Shown here piece by piece: positions 43,393-51,280 of a stretch of DNA of 64,000 bases. The translations under genes were made by a program, and so were the position numbers. The notes beneath the pieces are model-generated. The model was given only the letters and a program-made list of their open reading frames with translations, ran no database searches and had not been told where the DNA came from. Source of the DNA: an uncultured Micrococcales bacterium (GTDB lineage: Bacteria > Actinomycetota > Actinomycetes > Actinomycetales > Microbacteriaceae). The stretch is from contig CAIRNX010000025.1 of the NCBI GenBank assembly GCA_903880095.1, forward strand, positions 1-64,000, read 5' to 3'. The stretch's first letter is position 1, and the number at the start of each line of letters is the position of its first letter.

Positions 43393-44637
43393 ATGAGTGC
43401 GACAAGACTGTTTGTAGCCCGCCTTGCGGGTTGTGGCGTCTTTGACCCAGTTGGCGACAAAGTTGGCAAGGTCATTGACGTCCTTGTCGCATACCGTAAA
43501 TCGGGAGCACCCAAAGTTACCGGCATGCTGGTCGAGATCACCGGTCGTCGCCGAGTGTTTGTGCCTATCGCCCGAGTAACCTCAATCAGCCCTGGTCAGG
43601 TAATCACCAACGGTCTAATCGACCTTCGCCGCTTCACTCAGCGTGGCCAAGAGGTTCGAGTTATTGCCGAAATTTTGGGCCGCAAAGTCACCGTTCTCGA
43701 TGGTTCTGGCACCGCTCAGATCGAAGACCTTTCGGTTGAGCAAGGCAAAAACAAGGACTGGATCGTTACCGAGCTTTTCCTGCGCCGCCCAAAGACATCT
43801 GTTTCACCTTTCGCTAAAGGCGAGACGCTTTTCACCACCTGGGAGAAGGTCGCTTCGACCGACTCAGACGAGGCTCAGAGCGCGCAGCAGCTGATCGCAA
43901 CATATTCCGAGTTGCGCCCAGCCGACCTTGCGTCAGCACTTATGGATCTACCAGACGAGCGAATGGTCGAGGTTGCCGAAGAACTTGACGATGAGCGCCT
44001 AGCCGATGTTCTCGAAGAGCTGCCAGAAGACGAGCAGATCGAGATCATGCAGGAGCTTGACAACGAGCGCGCTGCCGAGGTTCTAGACCTCATGGAGCCA
44101 GACGACGCTGCCGACCTGATGGCAAACCTGCCTGAAGAGCGAACCGAAGCAATTCTTGGCTTGATGGATGAAGAAGAGGCCGACGACCTTCGCATGCTGA
44201 TGCAGTATGACGAGTTCACCGCGGGTGGTTTGATGACCACCGAGCCAATCATTTGCGCTGCTGACACAACAGTCGCCGAAGCTCTGGCACTCATTCGACG
44301 CAAAAATGTTTCGCCTGTGCTCGCGGCTTCTGTATTCGTTACTTTGCCGCCTTATGAGACCGCTACCGGTCGCTACCTTGGCGTCGTGCACTTTCAGCGA
44401 ATGTTGCGCTACCCGCCGCACGAGCGTCTTGGCACGCTGCTCGACACCGAGCTCGAGCCGGTAAACGCTTCGACGCACATCTCGGTGATTCACCGAACAC
44501 TTGCAAACTACAACCTGGTCGCGCTACCGGTTGTCGACGACGAACACCGCCTGATCGGCGTTGTCACCGTTGACGACGTGCTCGATCACCTGCTGCCAGA
44601 AGACTGGCGAACCGAAGACGAGAAGGGAGGCGCATGA
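43393..44637 (+). CDS. MgtE N-domain and CBS protein without channel domain
   Basis: A 414-residue soluble protein. It has an N-terminal PRC-barrel-like region (to about 130), the MgtE intracellular superhelical domain rich in Asp/Glu (about 160-275), and a paired CBS domain (about 280-405). There are no membrane helices, so it cannot be the Mg2+ channel itself. Mycobacterial Rv1232c has the same layout. A role as Mg2+ or nucleotide sensor for a partner is inference; DUF1003 is coupled downstream by a four-base ATGA overlap. Confidence 0.92.
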   Translation: MSATRLFVARLAGCGVFDPVGDKVGKVIDVLVAYRKSGAPKVTGMLVEITGRRRVFVPIARVTSISPGQVITNGLIDLRRFTQRGQEVRVIAEILGRKVTVLDGSGTAQIEDLSVEQGKNKDWIVTELFLRRPKTSVSPFAKGETLFTTWEKVASTDSDEAQSAQQLIATYSELRPADLASALMDLPDERMVEVAEELDDERLADVLEELPEDEQIEIMQELDNERAAEVLDLMEPDDAADLMANLPEERTEAILGLMDEEEADDLRMLMQYDEFTAGGLMTTEPIICAADTTVAEALALIRRKNVSPVLAASVFVTLPPYETATGRYLGVVHFQRMLRYPPHERLGTLLDTELEPVNASTHISVIHRTLANYNLVALPVVDDEHRLIGVVTVDDVLDHLLPEDWRTEDEKGGA

Positions 44638-45134
44638 TGGCTGAGCGTCTAGATTCACCACTTGGCACCCGCAAGCGCTTTATCCCTCGCCTCAACATCG
44701 ATCAGGAGCGCTTTGGACGCGCCTCTGAGGCCTTTGCGCGCGCAATGGGTACCGGTGGCTTCCTAATCGGCATGACCGTCTTCTGCGCCGTCTGGTTGAC
44801 CTGGAACAGCCTTGCTCCGCTCGGTTGGCAGTTTGACCCACGACTCACCAACTTCACGCTCTTGACCCTGATTCTGTCTATGCAGGCCTCATACGCAGCG
44901 CCTCTGATCCTTTTGGCTCAAAACCGCCAGGACGACCGTGACCGTGTGAAGTTTGAGCAAGACCGTCAGCGTGCCGAGCGTAACCTCGCCGACACCGAGT
45001 ACCTCGCTCGCGAAGTTGTGGCCTTGCGCCTCGCGATTCAAGAACTCGCAACCAAAGAGTTCGTGCAAGACGAGCTTCGTGACCTGATGCGCGAACTGGT
45101 CGCAGAGCTGCGCGAAGAACCCAAGAAAAAGTAA
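44634..45134 (+). CDS. DUF1003 membrane protein
   Basis: A 166-residue protein with two membrane helices (about 42-60 and 75-95). The family LTLILSMQASYAAPLILLAQNRQ motif is present, followed by a charged helix likely to form a coiled coil (100-160). Function unknown. ATGATG start overlaps the upstream stop, and its own stop overlaps the Mrp start by one base, giving a tight MgtE-N/CBS, DUF1003, Mrp operon conserved in actinobacteria. Confidence 0.92.
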   Translation: MMAERLDSPLGTRKRFIPRLNIDQERFGRASEAFARAMGTGGFLIGMTVFCAVWLTWNSLAPLGWQFDPRLTNFTLLTLILSMQASYAAPLILLAQNRQDDRDRVKFEQDRQRAERNLADTEYLAREVVALRLAIQELATKEFVQDELRDLMRELVAELREEPKKK

Positions 45135-46177
45135 TGCTCGAGGCACTCGCCAAGGTCATTGACCCAGAGCTTCGCCTGCCAATCACCGAACTCGGCATGG
45201 TTGGTGAAATTACCGAAACCTCAGTCACGATCAAACTGACAATCACCGGTTGCCCAGCCGCCGACAGCATCGAACGTGATGTGAAAGCGGTGGTTGGCGA
45301 CCGCGAGGTGATCATGACAGTGATGAACCAGGTCGAGCGCGACGAACTCAAAACCAAACTTCGCGCTGGCCGAGCACCGCGCGTAAACCCGTTTGACGAG
45401 CAAAATCCTTGCAAGGTTTACTTGATCGGTTCTGGCAAGGGTGGCGTTGGAAAGTCGAGCATCACAGCCAACATCGCGGTTGCGCTCGCCGCTAAAGGGC
45501 TTGCGGTCGGGCTTATCGACGCCGACATCTTCGGCTTCTCGATTCCCGGCCAACTCGGCATAGAAGGCAAGCCAACCAAACTTGACGACATGATTTTGCC
45601 TCCGGTGGCACACGGCGTCAAAGTGATTTCGATCGGCATGTTTTTGGCTGAGAGCGGCCCAGTTGCTTGGCGCGGCCCAATGCTTCACCGCGCCGTCTCA
45701 CAATTTCTTACCGATGTTCACTGGGGTGAGCTCGACTTCTTGCTCGTCGATATGCCGCCCGGCACCGGCGACGTTGCAATCAGCCTCGGCCAACTCTTGC
45801 CAAACGCGCAAACCATTGTTGTGACAACACCGCAGGTCGCCGCTGCCGATGTTGCCGAGCGCTCTGGTTCGGTCGGTGTTCAGACCGGTCAGTCGACCTT
45901 TGGCGTGATCGAAAACATGTCTTGGCTCGACCAAAACGGCGAGCGCATCGAACTTTTCGGAGCCGGTGGCGGCCAACTCGTTGCCGATCGCCTGCGCACA
46001 AACCTTCTGGGCCAGGTACCAATCTCGATCAAGCTTCGCGAGGGTTCAGACGAGGGTAAGCCGGTAGTTGAGGCTCACCCAGAAGATTCGGCTGCTCAGG
46101 CGATAAAAACTATTGCCGAAATCGTTGCCAAAACCAAGACTCCACTGCTCGGCCGCAGGCTTAAACTGAGCACGTGA
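45134..46177 (+). CDS. mrp: Mrp/NBP35-family iron-sulfur carrier ATPase
   Basis: P-loop ATPase for Fe-S cluster transfer. It has an N-terminal MIP18 (DUF59) domain (1-80, IDPELRLPITELGMV) and a deviant Walker A GKGGVGKS at 101-108, then VDMPPGTGD. The CxxC found in E. coli-type ApbC after VIENMS is missing (VIENMSWLDQNGERIELFG), as I recall for actinobacterial Mrp. Cluster binding would therefore need other residues. 347 residues; stop overlaps the aldehyde dehydrogenase GTG. Confidence 0.94.
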   Translation: MLEALAKVIDPELRLPITELGMVGEITETSVTIKLTITGCPAADSIERDVKAVVGDREVIMTVMNQVERDELKTKLRAGRAPRVNPFDEQNPCKVYLIGSGKGGVGKSSITANIAVALAAKGLAVGLIDADIFGFSIPGQLGIEGKPTKLDDMILPPVAHGVKVISIGMFLAESGPVAWRGPMLHRAVSQFLTDVHWGELDFLLVDMPPGTGDVAISLGQLLPNAQTIVVTTPQVAAADVAERSGSVGVQTGQSTFGVIENMSWLDQNGERIELFGAGGGQLVADRLRTNLLGQVPISIKLREGSDEGKPVVEAHPEDSAAQAIKTIAEIVAKTKTPLLGRRLKLST

Positions 46178-47697
46178 CCGATACCAGCATTCAGAGCCTC
46201 CTAAGCCACTTTCCCGCAGTTGCACCGCTAGTGCCGGTGATCAACCCGAGCACGGGTAAGCGTATTTTCGACCTACCCCAGCTGTCGGCAAACGACGTGC
46301 ACGAAGCGGTGCTGAAGGCTCGCTCATTCGCGTCAAGCTGGAGTGCTACTCCAGCCAAAGAACGCCAGGCCGTGCTCACCAGACTTCACGACCTCATGCT
46401 CGAAAACGAGAGCAAGCTGCTCGATGTTCTTCAACTCGAAACCGGCAAGTCTCGCGCGCACGCTTTTGAAGAGTTCGCCGGAGCCGCAGGCGCAGCTCGC
46501 TACTACGGTCGCAAGGCCGCAAAGTTTCTGAAGCCTGCCCCAACTCGCGCCGGCGTGCCTGTGCTAACCAAGACCTGGGTCGAATACCAGAGCCTCGGTG
46601 TCGTCGGCGTGATCACGCCGTGGAACTACCCGATGGCCCTAACCACTCTCGACGTGCTACCGGCCCTTGCTGCCGGCAACGCTGTAGTGCAGAAGGCAGA
46701 CAACCAGACTGCCCTGACGGCCCTGTTCTGCCGCATGCTCGCCATCGAAGCCGGCCTACCTGCCGCTGCCTGGACGATTGTCGTGGGCGATGGCGCCGAG
46801 GTCGGCAACGCAATCACAGACAATTGCGATTACGTTGCATTCACCGGTTCAACCGCAACCGGTCGCAGGGTTGCCGAACGAGCCGCCGCAAGACTCATCG
46901 GCTTCAGCCTCGAACTGGGTGGCAAAAACCCAATGATCGTGCTCCCGAGCGCCAAGCTTGACGTTGCCGCCGAGCTCGCGATTGCGGGCGGCTTCGGTTC
47001 GGCAGGTCAACTTTGCGTTTCGATTGAGCGCATCTATGTTGAAAACTCTCGCAAGGCAGAGTTTCTCGAGGTCCTCGGCTCAAAGGTTGAGAGCCTTATT
47101 GTCGGCAAATCGACCGACTTCAGTGTCGACATCGGTTCGTTGACCAGCGCAAACCAGCTGGCCCGAGTCAGCGGTTTCGTGCACGACGCCGTCAAGGCTG
47201 GCGCAACCGTGGTTGCCGGCGGTATCGCACTACCAGAACACGGGCCATACTTCTACGCCCCAACCGTTCTAACCGATGTTGCCCACGACTCCCCTGCCGG
47301 TTGCAACGAAATCTTCGGGCCAGTGCTCGTGGTGTTTGGTTACGACGATGTCGAAGAGGCTGTCACCTTAGCCAACGACACCGAATACGGTTTGAACGCT
47401 TCGGTGGTTGGCAAAGAAAGCGAAGCGATTCTGGTCGCCTCAAGAATCAATGCCGGTTCGGTGAACGTTAACGAAGGCTTCAGGGCCAGCTTTGCCTCGA
47501 TGGATTCACCGATGGGTGGCATGAAGCACTCGGGCAAGGGTCGCCGAAACGGCAAGGCCGGCATCGTTAGATTCACCGATCAAAGAACTGTGGGAGTTGC
47601 AGCCACCTGGCTGAAGCTGCCGAGCCGCGGGCGTCACTACAACCGCATGGCGCCGCTTTTGCGACTGCTCAGCAAGATCCTAAACAAAGTCGGTTAG
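46174..47697 (+). CDS. Aldehyde dehydrogenase, succinate-semialdehyde dehydrogenase type
   Basis: NAD(P)-dependent aldehyde dehydrogenase of 507 residues. Catalytic Cys281 (SAGQLCVSIER), general base Glu247 (SLELGGKNP) and Lys174 (VVQKADNQT) are present, with the FTGSTATGR cofactor loop. It resembles the GabD2-type succinate-semialdehyde dehydrogenases, but specificity is not certain. GTG start overlaps the Mrp stop by four bases. It sits between mrp and tatB, where I know no functional reason for it; it may simply be a later member of the operon. Confidence 0.9.
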   Translation: MTDTSIQSLLSHFPAVAPLVPVINPSTGKRIFDLPQLSANDVHEAVLKARSFASSWSATPAKERQAVLTRLHDLMLENESKLLDVLQLETGKSRAHAFEEFAGAAGAARYYGRKAAKFLKPAPTRAGVPVLTKTWVEYQSLGVVGVITPWNYPMALTTLDVLPALAAGNAVVQKADNQTALTALFCRMLAIEAGLPAAAWTIVVGDGAEVGNAITDNCDYVAFTGSTATGRRVAERAAARLIGFSLELGGKNPMIVLPSAKLDVAAELAIAGGFGSAGQLCVSIERIYVENSRKAEFLEVLGSKVESLIVGKSTDFSVDIGSLTSANQLARVSGFVHDAVKAGATVVAGGIALPEHGPYFYAPTVLTDVAHDSPAGCNEIFGPVLVVFGYDDVEEAVTLANDTEYGLNASVVGKESEAILVASRINAGSVNVNEGFRASFASMDSPMGGMKHSGKGRRNGKAGIVRFTDQRTVGVAATWLKLPSRGRHYNRMAPLLRLLSKILNKVG

Positions 47698-48032
47698 GTC
47701 GACTCCGAGTCAAAAGGCGCTTCTTCGCCGGCTTTCAGGTGGGTCTGTGTCGGTCGGCGTCCTGGCTTTATCGGTGTCAGCTCTTCGCTCAGTGCCTCGC
47801 GAATAATTCGACGAGGGTCATACTGCCGAGGGTCCAGTTTGCGCCAATCCACCTCTTCGTATTCGTCACCAAGCTCCTCCTTGAGTTGAGACTTTGCGTT
47901 CTCAGACATCTTGCGAAGTGACTTGACGAGGTTTGCAAGTGATTTGGCATAGCCAGGCAGACGCTCGGGCCCGAGGATAAACACCGCGAGCAACCCGAGA
48001 ATCAGGAGTTTTTCACCACTTAGACCAAACAC
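47694..48032 (-). CDS. tatB: Sec-independent protein translocase TatB
   Basis: Twin-arginine translocation subunit: 112 residues, short N-terminal membrane helix (1-20), the GPERLP hinge at 21-26, an amphipathic helix and an acidic tail. GTG start lies six bases after TAACCT. In other actinobacteria tatB follows sigE-rseA-htrA; here these are absent. Its stop interlocks with the aldehyde dehydrogenase stop (TTAG). tatA and tatC are not in the window. Confidence 0.93.
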   Translation of the reverse strand: MFGLSGEKLLILGLLAVFILGPERLPGYAKSLANLVKSLRKMSENAKSQLKEELGDEYEEVDWRKLDPRQYDPRRIIREALSEELTPIKPGRRPTQTHLKAGEEAPFDSEST

Positions 48033-48038
48033 CCTTAT

Positions 48039-48044
48039 AGGTTA
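48039..48044 (-). promoter_or_regulatory. -10 element of a leaderless transcript (tatB)
   Basis: TAACCT on the minus strand, six bases before the GTG at 48032. The divergent O-methyltransferase has a TATGCT candidate at 48053-48058, so both promoters share a 43-bp gap. Confidence 0.55.
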
Positions 48045-48075
48045 CTCGCTGATATGCTGATTGAAGGAGGCCTTG

Positions 48076-48702
48076 ATGGTAGACAAAATCACCAGTTGGA
48101 AGTTCGTCGAAGAATTCAGCGACGAGACGCCAGCCATGCACAAGGCCCGCATTCGCGCCGAAGAAATGGGTGTCGAATGCATCACTCCAGCAACAGGCGC
48201 TCAACTAGCCTTCACCGTTGCAAGCTTGCGTGCCAAGGCAATCGTTGAGGTTGGCACCGGCACCGGCCTAAGCGGCCTCTGGCTACTTCAGGGCAGCAAC
48301 GAGGCGACTCTCGCGACCATCGACTCAGAAACCGAGCATCAGGCCGCGGCAAGACTGGCTTTCGCCGACGCCGGTATCTCACCAAACCGCACGAGAGTGA
48401 TCTCTGGCCGCGCCGACGAAGTTATGTCAAACATGGCCGATGCCGCCTATGACCTAGTTGTTTTGGACGCCGGTACTGAGACTTTGCCGAAGCAGATTTC
48501 AGAGGCCGCAAGGCTTCTTCGGCCGGGCGGCGCAATCGCAATCGTTCACGCGCTCTGGCGCGACCGCGTGCCAGACCCCGCCATGCGCGACGACGCAACC
48601 GTCGCCTACCGCGACGCCATTCGCTTCTTTGCCGACCACGACGACTTCGTAGTTTCGCTTCTCACCCTGGGTGACGGCCTGCTTCTCGCTGCCAAGCGTT
48701 AA
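48076..48702 (+). CDS. SAM-dependent O-methyltransferase (Rv1220c type)
   Basis: Class I methyltransferase of the caffeoyl-CoA/catechol O-methyltransferase family, 208 residues. SAM motif VEVGTGTGLSGLW, then ATIDSETEH, and the VLDAGTETLP metal-site region. ATG 48076 has a perfect AAGGAGG five bases upstream, one of the strongest ribosome sites in the window. Substrate unknown. In mycobacteria it neighbours sigE; here it is divergent from tatB. Confidence 0.9.
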   Translation: MVDKITSWKFVEEFSDETPAMHKARIRAEEMGVECITPATGAQLAFTVASLRAKAIVEVGTGTGLSGLWLLQGSNEATLATIDSETEHQAAARLAFADAGISPNRTRVISGRADEVMSNMADAAYDLVVLDAGTETLPKQISEAARLLRPGGAIAIVHALWRDRVPDPAMRDDATVAYRDAIRFFADHDDFVVSLLTLGDGLLLAAKR

Positions 48703-48734
48703 AAAAGAAAACCGGCCGACTTTCATCGACCGGG
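48701..48734 (-). terminator. Terminator of DUF3117 between convergent genes
   Basis: Imperfect stem CCGG-x-CGA/TCG-x-CCGG with a six-base loop, followed on the minus strand by a U-rich run (ten A-rich bases on plus). It serves the DUF3117 gene. It may act less well for the O-methyltransferase on plus. Confidence 0.6.
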
Positions 48735-48750
48735 ATTCAATTCTTGTGCG

Positions 48751-48930
48751 CTACTTTTTCGAAGCGACTACGCCTTCTAGAACCTTGTGAAGCTCTTTAG
48801 CCTCAGCCTCGTTGACAGAGACGACTAGGCGACCTCCACCTTCGAGTGGAACACGAAGAACGATTAGTCCTCGGGTTTCGCGCTCTGCTTCCATCGGGCC
48901 GTCTCCGGTGCGTGGCTTCATTGCTGCCAT
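48751..48930 (-). CDS. DUF3117 family protein
   Basis: A 59-residue conserved actinobacterial protein (Rv1211 type): begins MAAMKPRTGDGPMEAERETR, continues GLIVLRVPLEGGGRLVVSV and ends with a short helix NEAEAKELHKVLEG. Function unknown. AAGGAG lies 11 bases before the ATG. A GATAAT -10 candidate at 48978-48983 fits a short leader. Followed by a terminator. Confidence 0.92.
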   Translation of the reverse strand: MAAMKPRTGDGPMEAERETRGLIVLRVPLEGGGRLVVSVNEAEAKELHKVLEGVVASKK

Positions 48931-49048
48931 GTGTAACTAGTCTCCTTGATGCTTGGGCGTCAGCGCCCTCTACCTCCATTATCCCACGCCAAAAAGGGCC
49001 GAAAAAGCCGAAGGTGAATAAATCGGATAACGGGTTGATAACAAGGAT

Positions 49049-50194
49049 TTACGGCGGAGTGAAATCTGGCGCGGCATACATCCAGCATGTCCAGATCCAG
49101 ACAACCTGGGTCAAAACAAAAACGCCGAGAATCGCCCAACGCCAAAGCCCTTTGGCTTTCAAAGACAGCGCTCCAGCGAGCACAAACAGGGGCAGCAGCA
49201 GGCGCCAGGTGCTCGACTGAGGGTAGAACACGGCGAAAAGGTAAAGCAGGTAACCAGCAGCGAACCAGCGAACCTCGCCGAGAGCGATAACCTCTTTGGC
49301 GAAGAAAAGATAAACCAGGTTCGCGGCGAGGATCACATAAATCAGAACACCGATTGGGCCACCGAAAAAGTTTTGAAAGGCCACCACAAAGCCCGAGAAC
49401 GGCGTGAAATGGGTGCTGCCCGTGTATCCGTAACGCCAAGCCATTTCGGTGGCGTAGTAGGCGTCTGAGCGCCCGGTGACTAGCCCTGCGATGAGCGGCC
49501 AAGCAAAGCCAAGAGCCGTCGACCAGATTGTGAGCAAAACCAAATGCGCCCGCTCGGCAGCGTTCTTTTGAAACAACCGAACCAAGAACACGATGCCAAA
49601 AAAGGCTGCAAAAGCTAAGACTCCGGGTCGACTAAAGGCGACAACCGCCAAGGACGCATAAACCAACCAATAGCGCTTAGACACAAAACCGAGCAGCGCC
49701 AAAGACATACCCAAAAGGCTCAACGATTCGGCGTAGCCGGTTTGCATCACGGGGCTGGCGGCACAGGTCAAAACAAAGGTCAGCGCCCAGTTTGCCTTCG
49801 AACCAACCCCCAAGACTCGAACAAAGAGCCGGTGAACAACCAACGCAAAGAGCAAAGCAAACACCGTAGCAAGTAGTGGTGCCCCGATTGCCCAAGGCAA
49901 AAAGGTGAGCTTTACGAGGTAAGGAAACAGCGGGAAGAACGCCCAAGGGTTTTGCTGCACAAAACCGCTGGCATCGACTGGCAACACCGACGGGTAGCCG
50001 CCATCAAAGATGCGTCCGTACCACTCGACGTCCCAGATATTCAGAAACGAAAAATAGTCTGGGTGGGCGGGAGTCCAATAGTTTGTGCCCTGCAACCAGG
50101 CTGCAACCAAAAACAGAATCGTCGTAACAACTCTGGTTGCCAAAAAGATTGCAAGTGGCGCAAACCACCAGCGAGCTTTTAGGCGGTCAACCAT
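49049..50194 (-). CDS. PIG-V-like GT-C mannosyltransferase
   Basis: Polytopic membrane protein (381 residues, about ten helices). Large first loop with the WDVEWYGRIFDGGYP motif (about 53-67) and PWAFFPLFPYLVK, characteristic of the PIG-V-related GT-C fold. Such enzymes use polyprenyl-phosphate mannose outside the membrane. The acceptor could be a lipoglycan or protein and cannot be read. The start overlaps the end of dapE by 16 bases, so it is co-transcribed. Confidence 0.82.
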   Translation of the reverse strand: MVDRLKARWWFAPLAIFLATRVVTTILFLVAAWLQGTNYWTPAHPDYFSFLNIWDVEWYGRIFDGGYPSVLPVDASGFVQQNPWAFFPLFPYLVKLTFLPWAIGAPLLATVFALLFALVVHRLFVRVLGVGSKANWALTFVLTCAASPVMQTGYAESLSLLGMSLALLGFVSKRYWLVYASLAVVAFSRPGVLAFAAFFGIVFLVRLFQKNAAERAHLVLLTIWSTALGFAWPLIAGLVTGRSDAYYATEMAWRYGYTGSTHFTPFSGFVVAFQNFFGGPIGVLIYVILAANLVYLFFAKEVIALGEVRWFAAGYLLYLFAVFYPQSSTWRLLLPLFVLAGALSLKAKGLWRWAILGVFVLTQVVWIWTCWMYAAPDFTPP

Positions 50195-51249
50195 TTGCGC
50201 AAGGCATCGAACGCAGAGGTAATCTGCTCGAGCGGCACGTTTTCGTCGTCTGCGTGAGCCTTGTTTGGGTCACCTGGGCCAAAGTTCACTGCTGGGATGC
50301 CTAGCGCGCTAAATCTGGCAACGTCTGTCCAGCCATATTTCGGCTTCGGGGTCGAACCGGTTGCCTCAACGAAGGCGGCAGCCTCTGGCAGGTCGAGCCC
50401 TGGGCGAGCGCCTGCGGCTGAATCCTTAAGCTCAACCTCGTAACCCGCGAAAAACACTTGCAGGTATTCAAACGCTTCAGACTCGCTCTTTGAAGGCGCG
50501 AATCGGTAGTTCACCGTGATCACCGTTTCGTCGGGAATCACGTTGGTGGCGATGCCACCGCTAATCAACACGGCGTTCAAGCTTTCGCGATAAACCAGCC
50601 CGTCAACCTCAACTTCGGCTGGCACGTTGCCGTGCAGCAAAGCCAAGATTTCGCCGGCCTTGTGAACGGCGTTCTCGCCCATCCACGGCCTGGCCGAATG
50701 GGCTTTCACGCCTCGCGTGCGAACCTCAACGCGCATGGTTCCGTTGCAACCACCCTCAACCTGCGCCGAAGAAGGCTCGCAAAGAACAGCGAACGAACCG
50801 TCGAGGAGCTCTGGTCGGTTGCGCGAAATACGCCCCAAACCATTGAGCGAAGCCTCAACCTCTTCGTGGTCATAGAAGACCCAGGTGACATCTACGTTTG
50901 GAGCGTCAACTTCAACGGCAAGCTTCAGTTGCACGGCAACGCCGGCTTTCATGTCAACGGTTCCGCGACCCCAAAGAACCTCGACACCATCGATCGAACG
51001 ACGCGAAACGGGTAGATTCTCGGCCACCGGCACGGTGTCGATGTGGCCAGCAATCACAACTCGACGAGCGCGACCAAGGTTTGTCTTAGCCACGATTGCG
51101 TCGCCGTCGCGAATGACCTCGAGGTGTGCAGCGCTGCGCAAAACCGACTCGATTGCATCGGCCAAAGCCTTCTCGTTGCCCGAGACTGACTCGATGTTGC
51201 AGATGGCCTCGGTGAGCTCGATTACGCCAAGTGAAGAATCTAAAGACAT
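50179..51249 (-). CDS. dapE: Succinyl-diaminopimelate desuccinylase
   Basis: M20 zinc hydrolase removing succinate from N-succinyl-LL-DAP in lysine/DAP synthesis. Metal ligands appear in order: His of IAGHIDTVPV, Asp of GTVDMKAG, Glu-Glu of YDHEEVEA, Glu of LCEPSSAQVEGG and a late His in GPGDPNKAHADDE. 356 residues. ATG 51249 lies seven bases from a TAGGTT. Divergent from dapD, the preceding succinylase-route enzyme but one. Confidence 0.94.
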   Translation of the reverse strand: MSLDSSLGVIELTEAICNIESVSGNEKALADAIESVLRSAAHLEVIRDGDAIVAKTNLGRARRVVIAGHIDTVPVAENLPVSRRSIDGVEVLWGRGTVDMKAGVAVQLKLAVEVDAPNVDVTWVFYDHEEVEASLNGLGRISRNRPELLDGSFAVLCEPSSAQVEGGCNGTMRVEVRTRGVKAHSARPWMGENAVHKAGEILALLHGNVPAEVEVDGLVYRESLNAVLISGGIATNVIPDETVITVNYRFAPSKSESEAFEYLQVFFAGYEVELKDSAAGARPGLDLPEAAAFVEATGSTPKPKYGWTDVARFSALGIPAVNFGPGDPNKAHADDENVPLEQITSAFDALRKWLTA

Positions 51250-51256
51250 GCTTTCA

Positions 51257-51262
51257 AACCTA
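51257..51262 (-). promoter_or_regulatory. -10 element of a leaderless transcript (dapE)
   Basis: TAGGTT on the minus strand, seven bases before the ATG. It lies six bases from the plus-strand -10 of dapD, so the two promoters must use overlapping DNA. Confidence 0.5.
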
Positions 51263-51268
51263 CTCTGT

Positions 51269-51274
51269 TAACCT
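51269..51274 (+). promoter_or_regulatory. -10 element of a leaderless transcript (dapD)
   Basis: TAACCT followed by six bases and the GTG at 51281; no Shine-Dalgarno. Confidence 0.55.
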
Positions 51275-51280
51275 TGACTG

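Noticed and set aside
45880-45965. Loss of the CxxC of Mrp as a defect
   Set aside because: The Walker motifs and MIP18 domain are intact and, as I recall, actinobacterial Mrp proteins commonly lack this cysteine pair, so it is not a sign of decay.
48931-49048. Possible small gene or RNA in the longest intergenic gap
   Set aside because: No open frame with a ribosome site and no stable hairpin; only a GATAAT promoter candidate for DUF3117 is visible.
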